64,000 bases of DNA from JACDAE01 sp963717195. GTDB lineage: Bacteria; Chloroflexota; Ktedonobacteria; Ktedonobacterales; Ktedonobacteraceae. The stretch covers positions 62,001-126,000 of the forward strand of contig CAVQVR010000017.1 in assembly GCA_963717195.1 (NCBI GenBank). Reading direction: 5' to 3'. The position numbers were made by a program, and so were the translations under genes. The notes beneath the pieces are model-generated. The model saw only the letters and a program-made list of their open reading frames with translations, was not told the DNA's origin and did not search any database. Positions 9,120-17,737 of the stretch are shown in pieces (positions within the stretch are counted from its first letter, which is position 1; the number at the start of each line of letters is the position of its first letter).

Positions 9120-9620
9120 TTAGTTCACGGGCTCTTCTGGGCTTGAGATGAGAATGCGCAGGAAGCGACCGATAGCCCAGAAGAGCAAGGCATAAATTGC
9201 CATAGCGATCAGGGTTGACCATTCAAATGCCTGGTAGGGAGGATGAATGGAAGCTGAGCGTACAATAGTTCTAAATGGGAAGAGAATAATATCTGTTAGA
9301 GCGTAAAGGAAGCCTGCGAACAGATTGTTCGGGTCAGCTCCAATCAGCATCAGGATAAAGCGAATTGCCAATGTCACTTCCAACACGGCGATAAACCACT
9401 GGATAAAATCATTGAGTTTACCAATGGCGTATCTAACCGTCAGTGCCTCTTCATGACGTGTCTCTTCGCTATCCAGATCAGGACTTACATTAGTAGCCAG
9501 GGGTGGCTGCGGGACCTGAGGTGCGGGAGCCCGTAGGGGTAGATCTTCCATACGGTCTGGGCGAGGAAAAGCACTGGCTGGTTGTGCATGGGGTTCGTTG
9601 GGATTGGGATTATTATACAT
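9120..9620 (-). CDS. YggT-family membrane protein
   Basis: 166 residues. A proline-rich, hydrophilic N-terminal tail of about 75 residues precedes membrane segments resembling YggT: IQWFIAVLEVTLAIRFILML, NLFAGFLYALTDIILFPFRT and STLIAMAIYALLFWAIG. The LPFRT/FPFR turn after the second segment is typical of YggT proteins, which occur near cell-division genes and whose role is unclear (membrane integrity or osmotic adaptation in some bacteria). The ATG at 9620 follows GGAGGAATGAAGG. Its leftward neighbours are unrelated, so context adds little. Confidence 0.7.
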   Translation of the reverse strand: MYNNPNPNEPHAQPASAFPRPDRMEDLPLRAPAPQVPQPPLATNVSPDLDSEETRHEEALTVRYAIGKLNDFIQWFIAVLEVTLAIRFILMLIGADPNNLFAGFLYALTDIILFPFRTIVRSASIHPPYQAFEWSTLIAMAIYALLFWAIGRFLRILISSPEEPVN

Positions 9621-9800
9621 CCTTCATTCCTCCATAAAACCTCGCGCGATGGGAACCTACCCCGCTGACGGGATCAGGAGGAGTCGCGCCCTCCTTCTGG
9701 TTGTTTCCCCTTGCGGAGGAGCCTTTTAAGCTCACTTGAATAGAGTCAGTCAGCGGTAGCTGTATCTGATCAGATTATAACATGCAATATATGTTTTCTG

Positions 9801-11552
9801 CTATGGGCAATTGACAACATCTCGCCGTCCTAATAGTATCACGTCATCGGCCATCTTCAGGGTACAGAAACGTCCTTGACTGAGTTCATTTAAGGCTTTC
9901 ACTGTGCTTATCTTATCCTCGGGAAAGACAGTACTCAGATCAACGATAATATACGTCACCGTTTGATCGCTTCCTGGAATGGAAGAGATTGTAATGTTAG
10001 GAAAGATGGTAATGTATTGTCTCTCGGAGAGGTGCGGATTTAAGCTGGTTCCTGCAGAAACAGGAGCATTGGGAGGGATCTCTGCCAACAGTTGCTCGAT
10101 ACGTGCCTCATGAGTTCCGGGCACACTTGAAGCCATAAGATTAGTGAGTGTCGGAGCCATGAAGGTGAAGTTGAGCAGGGACATTGCAATAATCCATGCG
10201 CACATTAGCCATTGAAACGTTTCTAACGGGAGCGTTTTCACGAGTGGCCCCATGCGGTCACGAAAGCGTTTCCATTGAGATCTTCCTTCATAGGCAACAA
10301 GAGAGAAATGGGGTTGAGTCAGAGCCAACGAGCGTGTCACAACAGGTCGCGTGCTCAGTGTCTGAAAGATGGAATGGTAGGTCAACACAACTCTGTCGGA
10401 CAAAGACGTATATCCTGGCCTTTTTTGTCCCTCCTGAACCTTACCAGAGGAGAAACTATCAGATGGTAATACAAGAACTTCACCTCGCCAGCGTGCCCAG
10501 AGTTTGACGACGCGTTGCAGGCCGATGATTGAACTCATCATGAGAAATGGAATGATAGCAGCGTTATACTGATATATTCCCGTGTAGAGCAACTTATCGC
10601 CGCCAAATAAGTTAATTGCGAACTCGGGCAATGTGGGCAGCAACCATTCGGGAGCTAACAAAGCCAGAAAACCAGTGGCACGGAAAATATTCAGCAGGTA
10701 ATAAATACGGTCGAATGTTACTAAGGTGGTAACAAGCACCCATGGATGGAATAAGATATTGACAATGGCTGCACCAGGAGAACTGCCCAGAGCCTCGTAA
10801 CGATACCAGAACGTGTTGTGCTGTGTGCCGGGATAGAAATGTGGCTCAATGATCACTACAGCAATAAGTGTACAAAGAATGCCACCAATAAACAATATCG
10901 AACCCAGGCGAGGAATTTTATATTTCCAGATGGCCAGGAAGCCTAATAAGGCGACAACCGTGGGGATCTCTTCCTTCGTTGCAGCGGCAAGCACACAGGC
11001 AATTACAAACCAGAAATAGTGCTTGTATGTAATTGCCAGGATTGCATACAACAATAATGGAGTAGCAAGGGCAAGTGGGTGGAAATCGAAGATGTTCACA
11101 CCAAGAAGCGCGGGTGAAATGAGGTAAGCGAACGTCATCACAACGGCAAGCATGGGCCAATCTGGCAAATGCTTACGCGTAAGCAGAAAAACAGGGAGTG
11201 CGCCCGAAGCCAGTACGAGCGTTTGAAAAACGAGCAAGATACGCGGATCGGAGTGGAAGGTATAGAGGAGTGAGAGCAGCAAAAGGATCGGCTCTACGTG
11301 TTGGGCGAGACGTGTTGGAGGGCCAAAGTAGTTATCGCCCTGATTGGTCCAGACAAGGAAGCGCCCATGCAGCGTATTCCAGATCGCCTGGTCCATATTG
11401 CCCAGGTCGAATGCGGTGGCCTTAAACATATCGTAACGTAGCACTGACTCATAGCCCATTACGATAGCATATACAAGCGTAACAAGGATCAGGAGCAACC
11501 ATGCAACCCGGACCCAATTAAGTTGCCGTAAGTGTAGATGAAATTTTTTCAT
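9801..11552 (-). CDS. DUF2079 polytopic membrane protein (GT-C-like)
   Basis: 583 residues, about ten hydrophobic segments. The N-terminal motif FDLGNMDQAIWNTLHG and the pattern H-x-EP (LAQHVEPILLLL) are characteristic of DUF2079 proteins, a family resembling GT-C glycosyltransferases of the ArnT/PMT type. Acidic residues in the first extracellular loop (FDLGNMDQ) and the HVEP motif are the candidates for catalysis. A large soluble loop of about 90 residues (about 350-440) splits the membrane part. Donor and acceptor are unknown. Its start lies 13 bp after the upstream DUF457-like gene, so the two are probably co-transcribed. Confidence 0.8.
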   Translation of the reverse strand: MKKFHLHLRQLNWVRVAWLLLILVTLVYAIVMGYESVLRYDMFKATAFDLGNMDQAIWNTLHGRFLVWTNQGDNYFGPPTRLAQHVEPILLLLSLLYTFHSDPRILLVFQTLVLASGALPVFLLTRKHLPDWPMLAVVMTFAYLISPALLGVNIFDFHPLALATPLLLYAILAITYKHYFWFVIACVLAAATKEEIPTVVALLGFLAIWKYKIPRLGSILFIGGILCTLIAVVIIEPHFYPGTQHNTFWYRYEALGSSPGAAIVNILFHPWVLVTTLVTFDRIYYLLNIFRATGFLALLAPEWLLPTLPEFAINLFGGDKLLYTGIYQYNAAIIPFLMMSSIIGLQRVVKLWARWRGEVLVLPSDSFSSGKVQEGQKRPGYTSLSDRVVLTYHSIFQTLSTRPVVTRSLALTQPHFSLVAYEGRSQWKRFRDRMGPLVKTLPLETFQWLMCAWIIAMSLLNFTFMAPTLTNLMASSVPGTHEARIEQLLAEIPPNAPVSAGTSLNPHLSERQYITIFPNITISSIPGSDQTVTYIIVDLSTVFPEDKISTVKALNELSQGRFCTLKMADDVILLGRRDVVNCP

Positions 11553-11565
11553 GTTTTCATAATCT

Positions 11566-12165
11566 TCATATTACAATAACAGATTGCCAGATACCGATAG
11601 CGACGAGAAGCATAAAGGACCAGACGATCACAAATTCGGGCCAGGTTCCTGTACGAAAACGCCAGTGTGGATCGGGAGGAAACCCGAAACGTCTACGATT
11701 AGGCCAGAAGAGTGGTACGCCTCCTAAAGTAAGAGCATCAGCCGCAATATGCATAATGCAGCCAAATAATACGCCAAAAAAGACCAGGTGTGAAGCGCCC
11801 ACAAATGCAGCCGGGACAGTTAAATTTTGTTTGTCTAGCAAATAGATTACAACTCGTTCAAGGCCAATGGCAAGTAAAGAGCCAATAGCTAGCCCTAAAA
11901 GACTGTGAAAGATGGTACGATGGCCCGCAATCCGCTGAATCTCTCTACTGACGATGCCAAATTTATGTCCCATAGTACTACGAGCATTATCGATGTCCGG
12001 TAACAGTGCACCAAAACCGACTGAAAAATAGTAGATAACCTTTCTTACAATCAACACCAGGGGAACCGTCTTTGCGACAGTCAACGGGTCGCCAGATAAA
12101 TGAATAAGACTATCTAAAACAACGCCTGCGGTTAAGCCTACCAGTAAATGCGACCGACCTTCCAT
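11566..12165 (-). CDS. YdjM-like (DUF457) membrane metal-dependent hydrolase family
   Basis: 199 residues from the ATG at 12165 (MEGRSHLLVG), just after a GAGGAGGAG run; a TTG at 12177 is the alternative. An N-terminal H (SHLLVGLTAGVVLDSL), the motif LLPDIDNARSTMG, GHRTIFHSLLG and a late LTLGGVPLFWP fit the DUF457/YdjM family, whose His and Asp residues suggest a metal site. Four to five hydrophobic segments are visible. In E. coli, ydjM is LexA-regulated; I see no such operator here. It heads a two-gene leftward unit with the DUF2079 gene. Confidence 0.78.
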   Translation of the reverse strand: MEGRSHLLVGLTAGVVLDSLIHLSGDPLTVAKTVPLVLIVRKVIYYFSVGFGALLPDIDNARSTMGHKFGIVSREIQRIAGHRTIFHSLLGLAIGSLLAIGLERVVIYLLDKQNLTVPAAFVGASHLVFFGVLFGCIMHIAADALTLGGVPLFWPNRRRFGFPPDPHWRFRTGTWPEFVIVWSFMLLVAIGIWQSVIVI

Positions 12166-12284
12166 GCTCCTCCTCAACTCCTCCTGAATAAAATGCGTAT
12201 TTCATGGGCATTGTAGGGGGTAGATGAACGAATGTCAACATGCGTTCTGCTGTAACACAAACCAATCACTGGACCTTTCGCATC

Positions 12285-12314
12285 TTGTCTATTAAGAATG
12301 TTTGTGGTTACAAT
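12285..12314 (+). promoter_or_regulatory. Possible promoter for the enoyl-CoA hydratase gene
   Basis: TTGTCT, an 18-base spacer and TACAAT, about 110 bases upstream of the ATG. The -10 box is good and the -35 box is moderate. Confidence 0.35.
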
Positions 12315-12422
12315 TAAGAACTAAGTGGCCAGCTAATTTATGAGTAGTAATGCGCGGGTCAAACTTTTGTCCGACGCGCATAGGCACAGCCAACACTGGC
12401 AAAGGTGCCGTGAAGGAGTTTT

Positions 12423-13199
12423 ATGGCAGATTATCAATATATCCTGACCGAGCGTGACGAGCGCGTCGGAATCATTACGCTGAATCGGCCCAAAGAGTTG
12501 AATGCACTCAGCATTGCGGTAGTAGGTGAAATAGCTCAGGCGATGGAGGAATTTGATCGCGACGAGGGGATAGGATGCATCGTTCTCACGGGAGCGGGTG
12601 AGAAGGCATTTGCCGCTGGAGCAGATATCAAAGAGATGTCGGATAAATCGCCGATAGATATGCTTAAGGCGGGTTTTGATAATTGGGATCGTATCCGGCG
12701 CATTAGCAAGCCTCTCATTGCGGCTGTGTTTGGCTATGTGCTTGGTGGTGGGTGTGAGCTGACGCTCAATTGCGACATTATTATAGCGTCAGAGAATACA
12801 CGCTTCGGACAGCCTGAAATTCTGCTCGGCATCATTCCTGGTGCGGGTGGTACGCAGCGTCTGGCTCGTACGCTTGGGAAATATCGTACGATGGAGATGG
12901 TCCTGCTGGGAGCTCAGGTAGGTGCGAAAGAGTTGGCTGAACATGGGCTGGTGAATTATATCGTCCCCAAAGGTGAACAACTTCCGGAAGCCATAAAGCT
13001 TGCCAAAAAAATTGCGGCTCAGGCTCCTATTGCGGCTCGCCTGGCAAAGGCTTCCGTCCTCGCTGCCTTCGAAACTTCGCTGCAAGAAGGATTGGCTATC
13101 GAACGCCAGAACTTCTTCCTACTCTTTGCGAGTGAAGACATGCGGGAGGGGATGCAAGCATTTATTGAGAAGCGACAGGCGCAATTCAAGGGAAGGTAG
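12423..13199 (+). CDS. Enoyl-CoA hydratase/isomerase (crotonase family)
   Basis: 258 residues, the standard length for a single-domain crotonase. It hydrates trans-2-enoyl-CoA in fatty-acid beta-oxidation or related acyl-CoA routes. Visible features are AFAAGADIKEM (CoA-adenine pocket and oxyanion hole), GYVLGGGCEL (second oxyanion-hole glycine), the catalytic glutamates of LGCELTLNCD-type and FGQPEILLGIIPGAGGTQRL segments, and a C-terminal trimerisation helix (EGMQAFIEKR). AAGGAG precedes the ATG. It stands alone, with no thiolase or dehydrogenase nearby, so the substrate is open. The TAG stop is formed by GGTAGGGGCCGC, a copy of the palindrome-family end. Confidence 0.93.
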   Translation: MADYQYILTERDERVGIITLNRPKELNALSIAVVGEIAQAMEEFDRDEGIGCIVLTGAGEKAFAAGADIKEMSDKSPIDMLKAGFDNWDRIRRISKPLIAAVFGYVLGGGCELTLNCDIIIASENTRFGQPEILLGIIPGAGGTQRLARTLGKYRTMEMVLLGAQVGAKELAEHGLVNYIVPKGEQLPEAIKLAKKIAAQAPIAARLAKASVLAAFETSLQEGLAIERQNFFLLFASEDMREGMQAFIEKRQAQFKGR

Positions 13200-13216
13200 G
13201 GGCCGCATTTGCCATT

Positions 13217-13290
13217 GTAGGGGCCGCGTTTACGCCGCCCAGGTGTCAAATGGGGATGATTCACCTGGGCGGCGTAAACGCGGCCCCTAC
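13217..13290. repeat. Perfect 29-bp-arm palindrome (GTAGGGGC family) between convergent genes
   Basis: The left arm GTAGGGGCCGCGTTTACGCC plus GCCCAGGTG (13217-13245) is perfectly repeated inverted at 13262-13290, with a 16-base loop. A partial extra copy of the end overlaps the enoyl-CoA hydratase stop at 13196. It could act as a bidirectional terminator or mRNA-end stabiliser. Confidence 0.9.
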
Positions 13291-13367
13291 ACGATTTCTC
13301 CACTGATGGCAGAGGCGAGGGCTTCTGGCAATTTTGGTACGGTCTCATATTGGAGTAACTCGGATGG

Positions 13368-13736
13368 TTAAATCCAGCGCATTTCGGTCGCTTCCCGATC
13401 AATCTTGATGTGTTCAGATGCCAACACACGGAATAGGAAGGGATGGATGTAAAAGTGGCGTCCCAGCTCTTCATCGCGATGCTCTACGACTTTTCCCCGT
13501 TTGAGCATACGAACCTCTTCAGGGAGTAGCGCTGTTTCCTCACTAATCTCAACGTACGCCTGCTCATCAGGCGTTACATTCGGTTCCACAAAACCACTTA
13601 TGCCGGCCCAGCGTCCATGATAGCTCCCTACACGCTGGCTGCGCCTGACAAGCAAAATACGCGGCGGCTGTTCATCGACTCGTTCTAAAAAGCAGGTTAC
13701 GACGTGCGTTGGATGCAACGCTTCTGATGTGTTCAA
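13368..13736 (-). CDS. NUDIX hydrolase, truncated by an in-frame stop
   Basis: 122 residues to a TAA at 13368. The NUDIX box is recognisable (GFVEPN...EQAYVEISEETAL), with the REUxEE core read as VEISEE, so the usual Arg is replaced by Val. LLVRRSQRVGSYHGRWAGISG precedes it as expected. The same frame continues past the TAA for 26 residues to a TAG at 13287-13289 (PSELLQYETVPKLPEALAS...). This is a typical NUDIX C-terminus following RWI, so a sense codon has become TAA, or the base is a sequencing error. The full frame would encode 149 residues. The start is probably TTG at 13736 after AAGGGG. Substrate unknown. Confidence 0.75.
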   Translation of the reverse strand: MNTSEALHPTHVVTCFLERVDEQPPRILLVRRSQRVGSYHGRWAGISGFVEPNVTPDEQAYVEISEETALLPEEVRMLKRGKVVEHRDEELGRHFYIHPFLFRVLASEHIKIDREATEMRWI

Positions 13737-14016
13737 TGAAGTACCCCTTTCCGGGTCATCAGGTGACAGGCTGGTATATTTAAGCTATAATTTGCTACTA
13801 TAATCTACGAAGAACAAAAACATTCAACGGAAAGCCGATGCCCCTACCCCAGATCCCTCAAAGGGACAGGTATCCAGGCGAAAGCGATTGTACCTAAATA
13901 GGTACGCTACGATGCCAACAGTAGTTTCGCTCGTTATAATTTAACAGATGCAGATTATATAATGGCAACCAGAGTAAAACGTATAGACCCGAGAACTATG
14001 CAGGAGTACCCCAATT

Positions 14017-15627
14017 ATGAAAACAAAAAAATCAGTGCAACCAGAGAATGATGCAGTACTATCTACTGATGAAATAGCGCCTCCCAACGAAACGGCTTTG
14101 CCTGCTGATGAAATAGCGCCTCCTACTGATAAACCAGTAGCGCTGACGGGCGAAACAATCTCTCCATCCACCGATAGAGCTTCATCCCTTGATGATGCGG
14201 TAGCGTCAAATGCTGAAATAACTGCGCCAAACGCTGAAACAATCGCGCCAATTGATGATGCTGTACTGCCAAACGCTGAAACAACTGCGCCAATTGATGA
14301 TGCAATATCATCTCCTGACGAAACGCTTCTTCCAACAACGGAAACAGCCTCGCCTTCTGACGAGATAGTGCAGCAGGCAAAAGAAACAGCGTCATCGGTT
14401 GAGGTACGCAAGACGACATGGCGTGCTCTTGCTGATCCATGGTGGAAAGCAACGCTCGCCATTCTACCAACATTTCTCATCACGCGTTTCATTTTCCTGC
14501 TGTTGTCCTACTTCGGCGGCGTTCTCTTTTTCGTAAAAAACTACGCGGGCACCGTTATTTCCTTTCATGACATTCTCTATCGTTGGTATTATTGGGATGC
14601 TATACGTTTTACCACGATTGCAACACAGGGATACCCCTCTAAAGACTATGCGGCCTTTTTTCCGCTCTATCCCACGCTAGTACATATACTCACGGTTCTG
14701 ACACATCGCAATGTTCTTGAAGTAAGCATGTTTGTCTCAAACGTTGCCTTTTTAGGGATGCTAATCGTGCTTTACCGTTTTGTGACGGTGGAATTTGATC
14801 AAGAGACGGCGAAACGCACGGCCCTCTACATTTCAATCTTCCCTACCGCGCTCTTTTTCTTCGCGGGCTACAACGAATCACTATTTCTCTTCCTTACGTT
14901 GCTTTGCTTCTATACGGTGCGACGCGGATCGTGGTGGCTGGCGGGACTGTTTGGCCTCCTCGCAACCTTGACACGTTCATCCGGCATCTTCCTGGCCCTG
15001 GTCTTCGTCTGGGAATATCTGCGGCAGAACTGGCCGCTATTGCGAGAGGAGTGGCAAAGTAAAGAGCTGTCTCGTATGGTACGTCCACTGATAAATCTAT
15101 CGGCCATGCTCCTTATTCCGCTCGGTCTTGCTATCTATTCCTTCGCACTCTATCGGCGCTTTCATGATGCATTCGCGTTCATCCATGCTCAGAGCTACTG
15201 GCGTCAGGGATTAACCTTTCCACTGATTACTCCATTAGTTACGCTCAAAAAAATTGTGACACTACCGCTGTTCTCTTTCACTACAGCACACAGCATCATT
15301 GATCTCACAGCGGCTGTTCTCTTTGCGGTACTCCTTGCGATGTGTTTCGTTGGTCCATATCGCCTTGAGCGTTCACAATGGACCTTACCATTATTCGGTA
15401 TACTCATTCTTCTCACCCCCATGCTTTACCCTAACCTTCCTCGTTACGGAGGTCTATTTGATCCGCTGGCATCAACACAGCGCCTGGTGCTAGAAGCATT
15501 TGTGGGCTTTATTATCCTGGCACGCCTTGGTCGGCGTCCATGGTTTCACCAGTTCTACCTGCTCATCTCGTTGCCCATGCTGGCATTCCTGACATTCCAG
15601 TTTATGACAGGGCATTGGACGGTATAA
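14017..15627 (+). CDS. PIG-V-like membrane mannosyltransferase with acidic repetitive N-terminus
   Basis: 536 residues. The first about 130 are a low-complexity acidic tail built from imperfect repeats (NAETIAPIDDAVLPNAETTA and similar), probably cytosolic and disordered. From about 145 onward there are eight to ten hydrophobic segments. WDAIRFTTIATQGY followed by AFFPLYPTL is the signature of the PIG-V/GPI mannosyltransferase-2 family, where the WD acidic pair in the first lumenal loop is catalytic; FFFAGYNESLFLFLTLLCFY is also typical. It probably transfers a mannose from a lipid-linked donor to an envelope glycan. There is no glycan cluster around it. GGAG lies ten bases before the ATG. 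Confidence 0.82.
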   Translation: MKTKKSVQPENDAVLSTDEIAPPNETALPADEIAPPTDKPVALTGETISPSTDRASSLDDAVASNAEITAPNAETIAPIDDAVLPNAETTAPIDDAISSPDETLLPTTETASPSDEIVQQAKETASSVEVRKTTWRALADPWWKATLAILPTFLITRFIFLLLSYFGGVLFFVKNYAGTVISFHDILYRWYYWDAIRFTTIATQGYPSKDYAAFFPLYPTLVHILTVLTHRNVLEVSMFVSNVAFLGMLIVLYRFVTVEFDQETAKRTALYISIFPTALFFFAGYNESLFLFLTLLCFYTVRRGSWWLAGLFGLLATLTRSSGIFLALVFVWEYLRQNWPLLREEWQSKELSRMVRPLINLSAMLLIPLGLAIYSFALYRRFHDAFAFIHAQSYWRQGLTFPLITPLVTLKKIVTLPLFSFTTAHSIIDLTAAVLFAVLLAMCFVGPYRLERSQWTLPLFGILILLTPMLYPNLPRYGGLFDPLASTQRLVLEAFVGFIILARLGRRPWFHQFYLLISLPMLAFLTFQFMTGHWTV

Positions 15628-15670
15628 CAGTATAAATGAGCAGGAACGGCTACACGGGCGTGTGAACGGG

Positions 15671-15697
15671 ACACGGGCTTGTAAACGGCGCCCCTAC
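15671..15697. repeat. Half-copy of the GTAGGGGC palindrome family
   Basis: ACACGGGCTTGTAAACGGCG followed by CCCCTAC, the same arm as in the complete palindrome at 40974-41038. It lies 45 bp after the stop of the mannosyltransferase gene. No full second arm. Confidence 0.6.
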
Positions 15698-15730
15698 GGA
15701 TGGGGTGGGGGTGGGGTTTCACGAAACAAG

Positions 15731-15766
15731 ACAGACATTCAGGCGTGAACCTGAATGTCTGTTTTC
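15731..15766 (+). terminator. Rho-independent terminator after the mannosyltransferase gene
   Basis: A 13-bp stem, ACAGACATTCAGG paired with CCTGAATGTCTGT around a six-base loop, followed by TTTTC. It lies about 100 bp past the stop at 15627 and just before the rny promoter. Confidence 0.75.
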
Positions 15767-15797
15767 TATATGTAGACAACTTTCCCATAATTTGTCC

Positions 15798-15826
15798 TTG
15801 ACGTATCCTTAACACTCCTATATAGT
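15798..15826 (+). promoter_or_regulatory. Sigma-70-type promoter of rny
   Basis: TTGACG, a 17-base spacer and TATAGT, about 180 bases before the rny start; each box is one mismatch from consensus. The resulting leader would be about 170 nt. Confidence 0.6.
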
Positions 15827-16003
15827 ATGCTTGGCGCATAGTATGTTTTGCACACTGTTCGCTGGTTACTGAAATATACACTACACGTCAGGGGTCAGAG
15901 CACTTATAAACAGAAAACCCGACCCTGAGCGCACAAATTTTACGATTTTCATTTTCCAAGCCTTTACAGGCCTGTTCGCCTTACTAACTGGAGGTAGGCC
16001 GAA

Positions 16004-17560
16004 GTGTCAACGACTGTCATTGTAACGGTCCTCATTATCATCATCACCATAGGAGCAGGATTTGCTGTTTATATTGGCTCTTCCCTCGGAGAATCGCGTA
16101 GTAGAGCTCGTTACGAAGAAGGTCTTCGCCTCGAAAAGGAGATCAGTGAACGACGACTGTTGGAGGCGCAGAATCAACAACGGGAAGCACTACTGCAGGC
16201 ACGTGATGAAAATGCACAGTTTCGTGCAACTATGGAACGAGAAAATGCGGAGCGGCGTGCTGAATTGCAGCGCCAGGAGCGGCGCATACAACAAAAAGAG
16301 GAAAACCTTGAGCGCAAGATAGACGCACTGGAGCTACGCGAGCGTAAAATCAGTGCGAAAGAGCGCTCCATTGAGGAGACACGTGAGGAGGTAGAAGATC
16401 TCAAGCGCCAACAATTTGCTACGCTTGAACGGGTCGCGCAGCTTACCGAAGAGCAAGCGAAAGAGATGCTCCTCTCGCATATCGAGAATCAGGTGCGCAC
16501 TGAAGCGGCGCAGCGAGTACGCATGATTGAGGAGCAGACCCGTGAAGAAGCTGAAGCTCGCGCCCGTGAGATCATTACGCTGGCTATTCAGCGGTGCGCC
16601 TCCGACCAGGTAGCCGAGGCTGTCGTTTCGGTCGTACCACTCCCGAATGATGAAATGAAAGGCCGTATCATCGGGCGTGAGGGCCGCAATATTCGAGCGC
16701 TTGAGGCCGCAACCGGCGTTGACCTGATCATTGATGACACGCCTGAAGCAGTGATCCTCTCCGGCTTCGACCCCGTGCGGCGCGAGGTCGCACGTATTGC
16801 TTTGACAAAGCTGATTCTTGATGGGCGCATTCACCCGGCACGTATTGAGGACGTTGTCGCCAAGGCGCGGCAGGAAGTCGATATCATTGTGCGTGAGGCA
16901 GGGGAAAATGCGGCTCTGGAGGCCAATGTGCATGGACTCCAGCCAGAGTTGCTCAAAATTCTGGGGCGGCTCCACTTTCGCACCAGTTATGGACAGAATG
17001 TACTGTCTCACTCGGTTGAAGTATCTATTCTGGCTGGAACCATGGCTCATGAGTTGGGGGCCGACGTTACTATATGTAAGACGGCAGCTCTGCTCCATGA
17101 TCTGGGCAAGGCAATCGACCAGGAGGTTGAGGGGCCACATGCTATCGTAGGCGGTGAAGTGGTACGTCGTTTTGGCAAATCGCCTAAGATCATTCATGCG
17201 ATGGTTGCACACCATGCCACGGAGACGGAACCTCAGTCGCTGGAAGCTGCGATAGTGCAGGCGGCGGATGCTATCTCAGCTGCTCGTCCCGGTGCACGAC
17301 GCGAGACGATAGACCTCTATATTAAGCGTCTGGAAGCGCTTGAAAACATCGCTAATTCGTTTACTGGCGTTGAAAAATCGTTCGCCATCCAGGCCGGGCG
17401 AGAGGTACGTATCATTGTAAAGCCTGAAGAGGTCGACAAGTATACCGCCAGCCGCCTGGCCAGCGACATCGCGCATAAAATTGAAGAGAGCCTTGATTAT
17501 CCAGGGCAAATCAAGGTCTGCGTGGTGCGCGAAACGCGTTCGGTGGATTACGCTCGCTAA
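16004..17560 (+). CDS. rny: Ribonuclease Y
   Basis: 518 residues, the normal length. RNase Y is a membrane-anchored endoribonuclease that starts mRNA decay. An N-terminal transmembrane helix (about 5-25) is followed by a long charged coiled coil (about 30-160), a KH domain with GRIIGREGRNIRALE (about 220-235) and an HD domain with HSVEVSILAG and AALLHDLGKAID, whose His-Asp pair binds metal. The C-terminal REVRIIVKPEEVD and the final RETRSVDYAR are diagnostic. The start is GTG at 16004, preceded by GGAGG nine bases upstream. It is monocistronic, with its own promoter and a large palindrome just downstream. Confidence 0.97.
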   Translation: MSTTVIVTVLIIIITIGAGFAVYIGSSLGESRSRARYEEGLRLEKEISERRLLEAQNQQREALLQARDENAQFRATMERENAERRAELQRQERRIQQKEENLERKIDALELRERKISAKERSIEETREEVEDLKRQQFATLERVAQLTEEQAKEMLLSHIENQVRTEAAQRVRMIEEQTREEAEARAREIITLAIQRCASDQVAEAVVSVVPLPNDEMKGRIIGREGRNIRALEAATGVDLIIDDTPEAVILSGFDPVRREVARIALTKLILDGRIHPARIEDVVAKARQEVDIIVREAGENAALEANVHGLQPELLKILGRLHFRTSYGQNVLSHSVEVSILAGTMAHELGADVTICKTAALLHDLGKAIDQEVEGPHAIVGGEVVRRFGKSPKIIHAMVAHHATETEPQSLEAAIVQAADAISAARPGARRETIDLYIKRLEALENIANSFTGVEKSFAIQAGREVRIIVKPEEVDKYTASRLASDIAHKIEESLDYPGQIKVCVVRETRSVDYAR

Positions 17561-17616
17561 TTATCTTTTGCCTCTCTATTGCGAGTACTCGCTCGCCGAC
17601 CGTGGGTGGGGATGAA

Positions 17617-17712
17617 CGAATGGGTAGGGGCGGTGCTTGCCACCGCCCCCCGGTTCCCTGCATGATCAGTTCCCCCAACCGGGCGGTGGCAAGCACCGCC
17701 CCTACCCATTCG
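17617..17712. repeat. 32-bp-arm palindrome (GTAGGGGC family) between rny and GH27
   Basis: The left arm 17617-17648 (CGAATGGGTAGGGGCGGTGC, then TTGCCACCGCCC) is repeated inverted at 17681-17712. It sits between convergent genes and could terminate both transcripts, though no U-tract follows. Confidence 0.9.
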
Positions 17713-17737
17713 TGCAATCAGGTTTGCCCGGCGATCT

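Noticed and set aside
13941..14492. 183-codon Ser/Val-rich open frame on the minus strand
   Set aside because: Mirror of the repetitive N-terminus of the mannosyltransferase gene.
16334..17215. 293-codon open frame on the minus strand
   Set aside because: Antisense to rny; no ribosome site or family resemblance.
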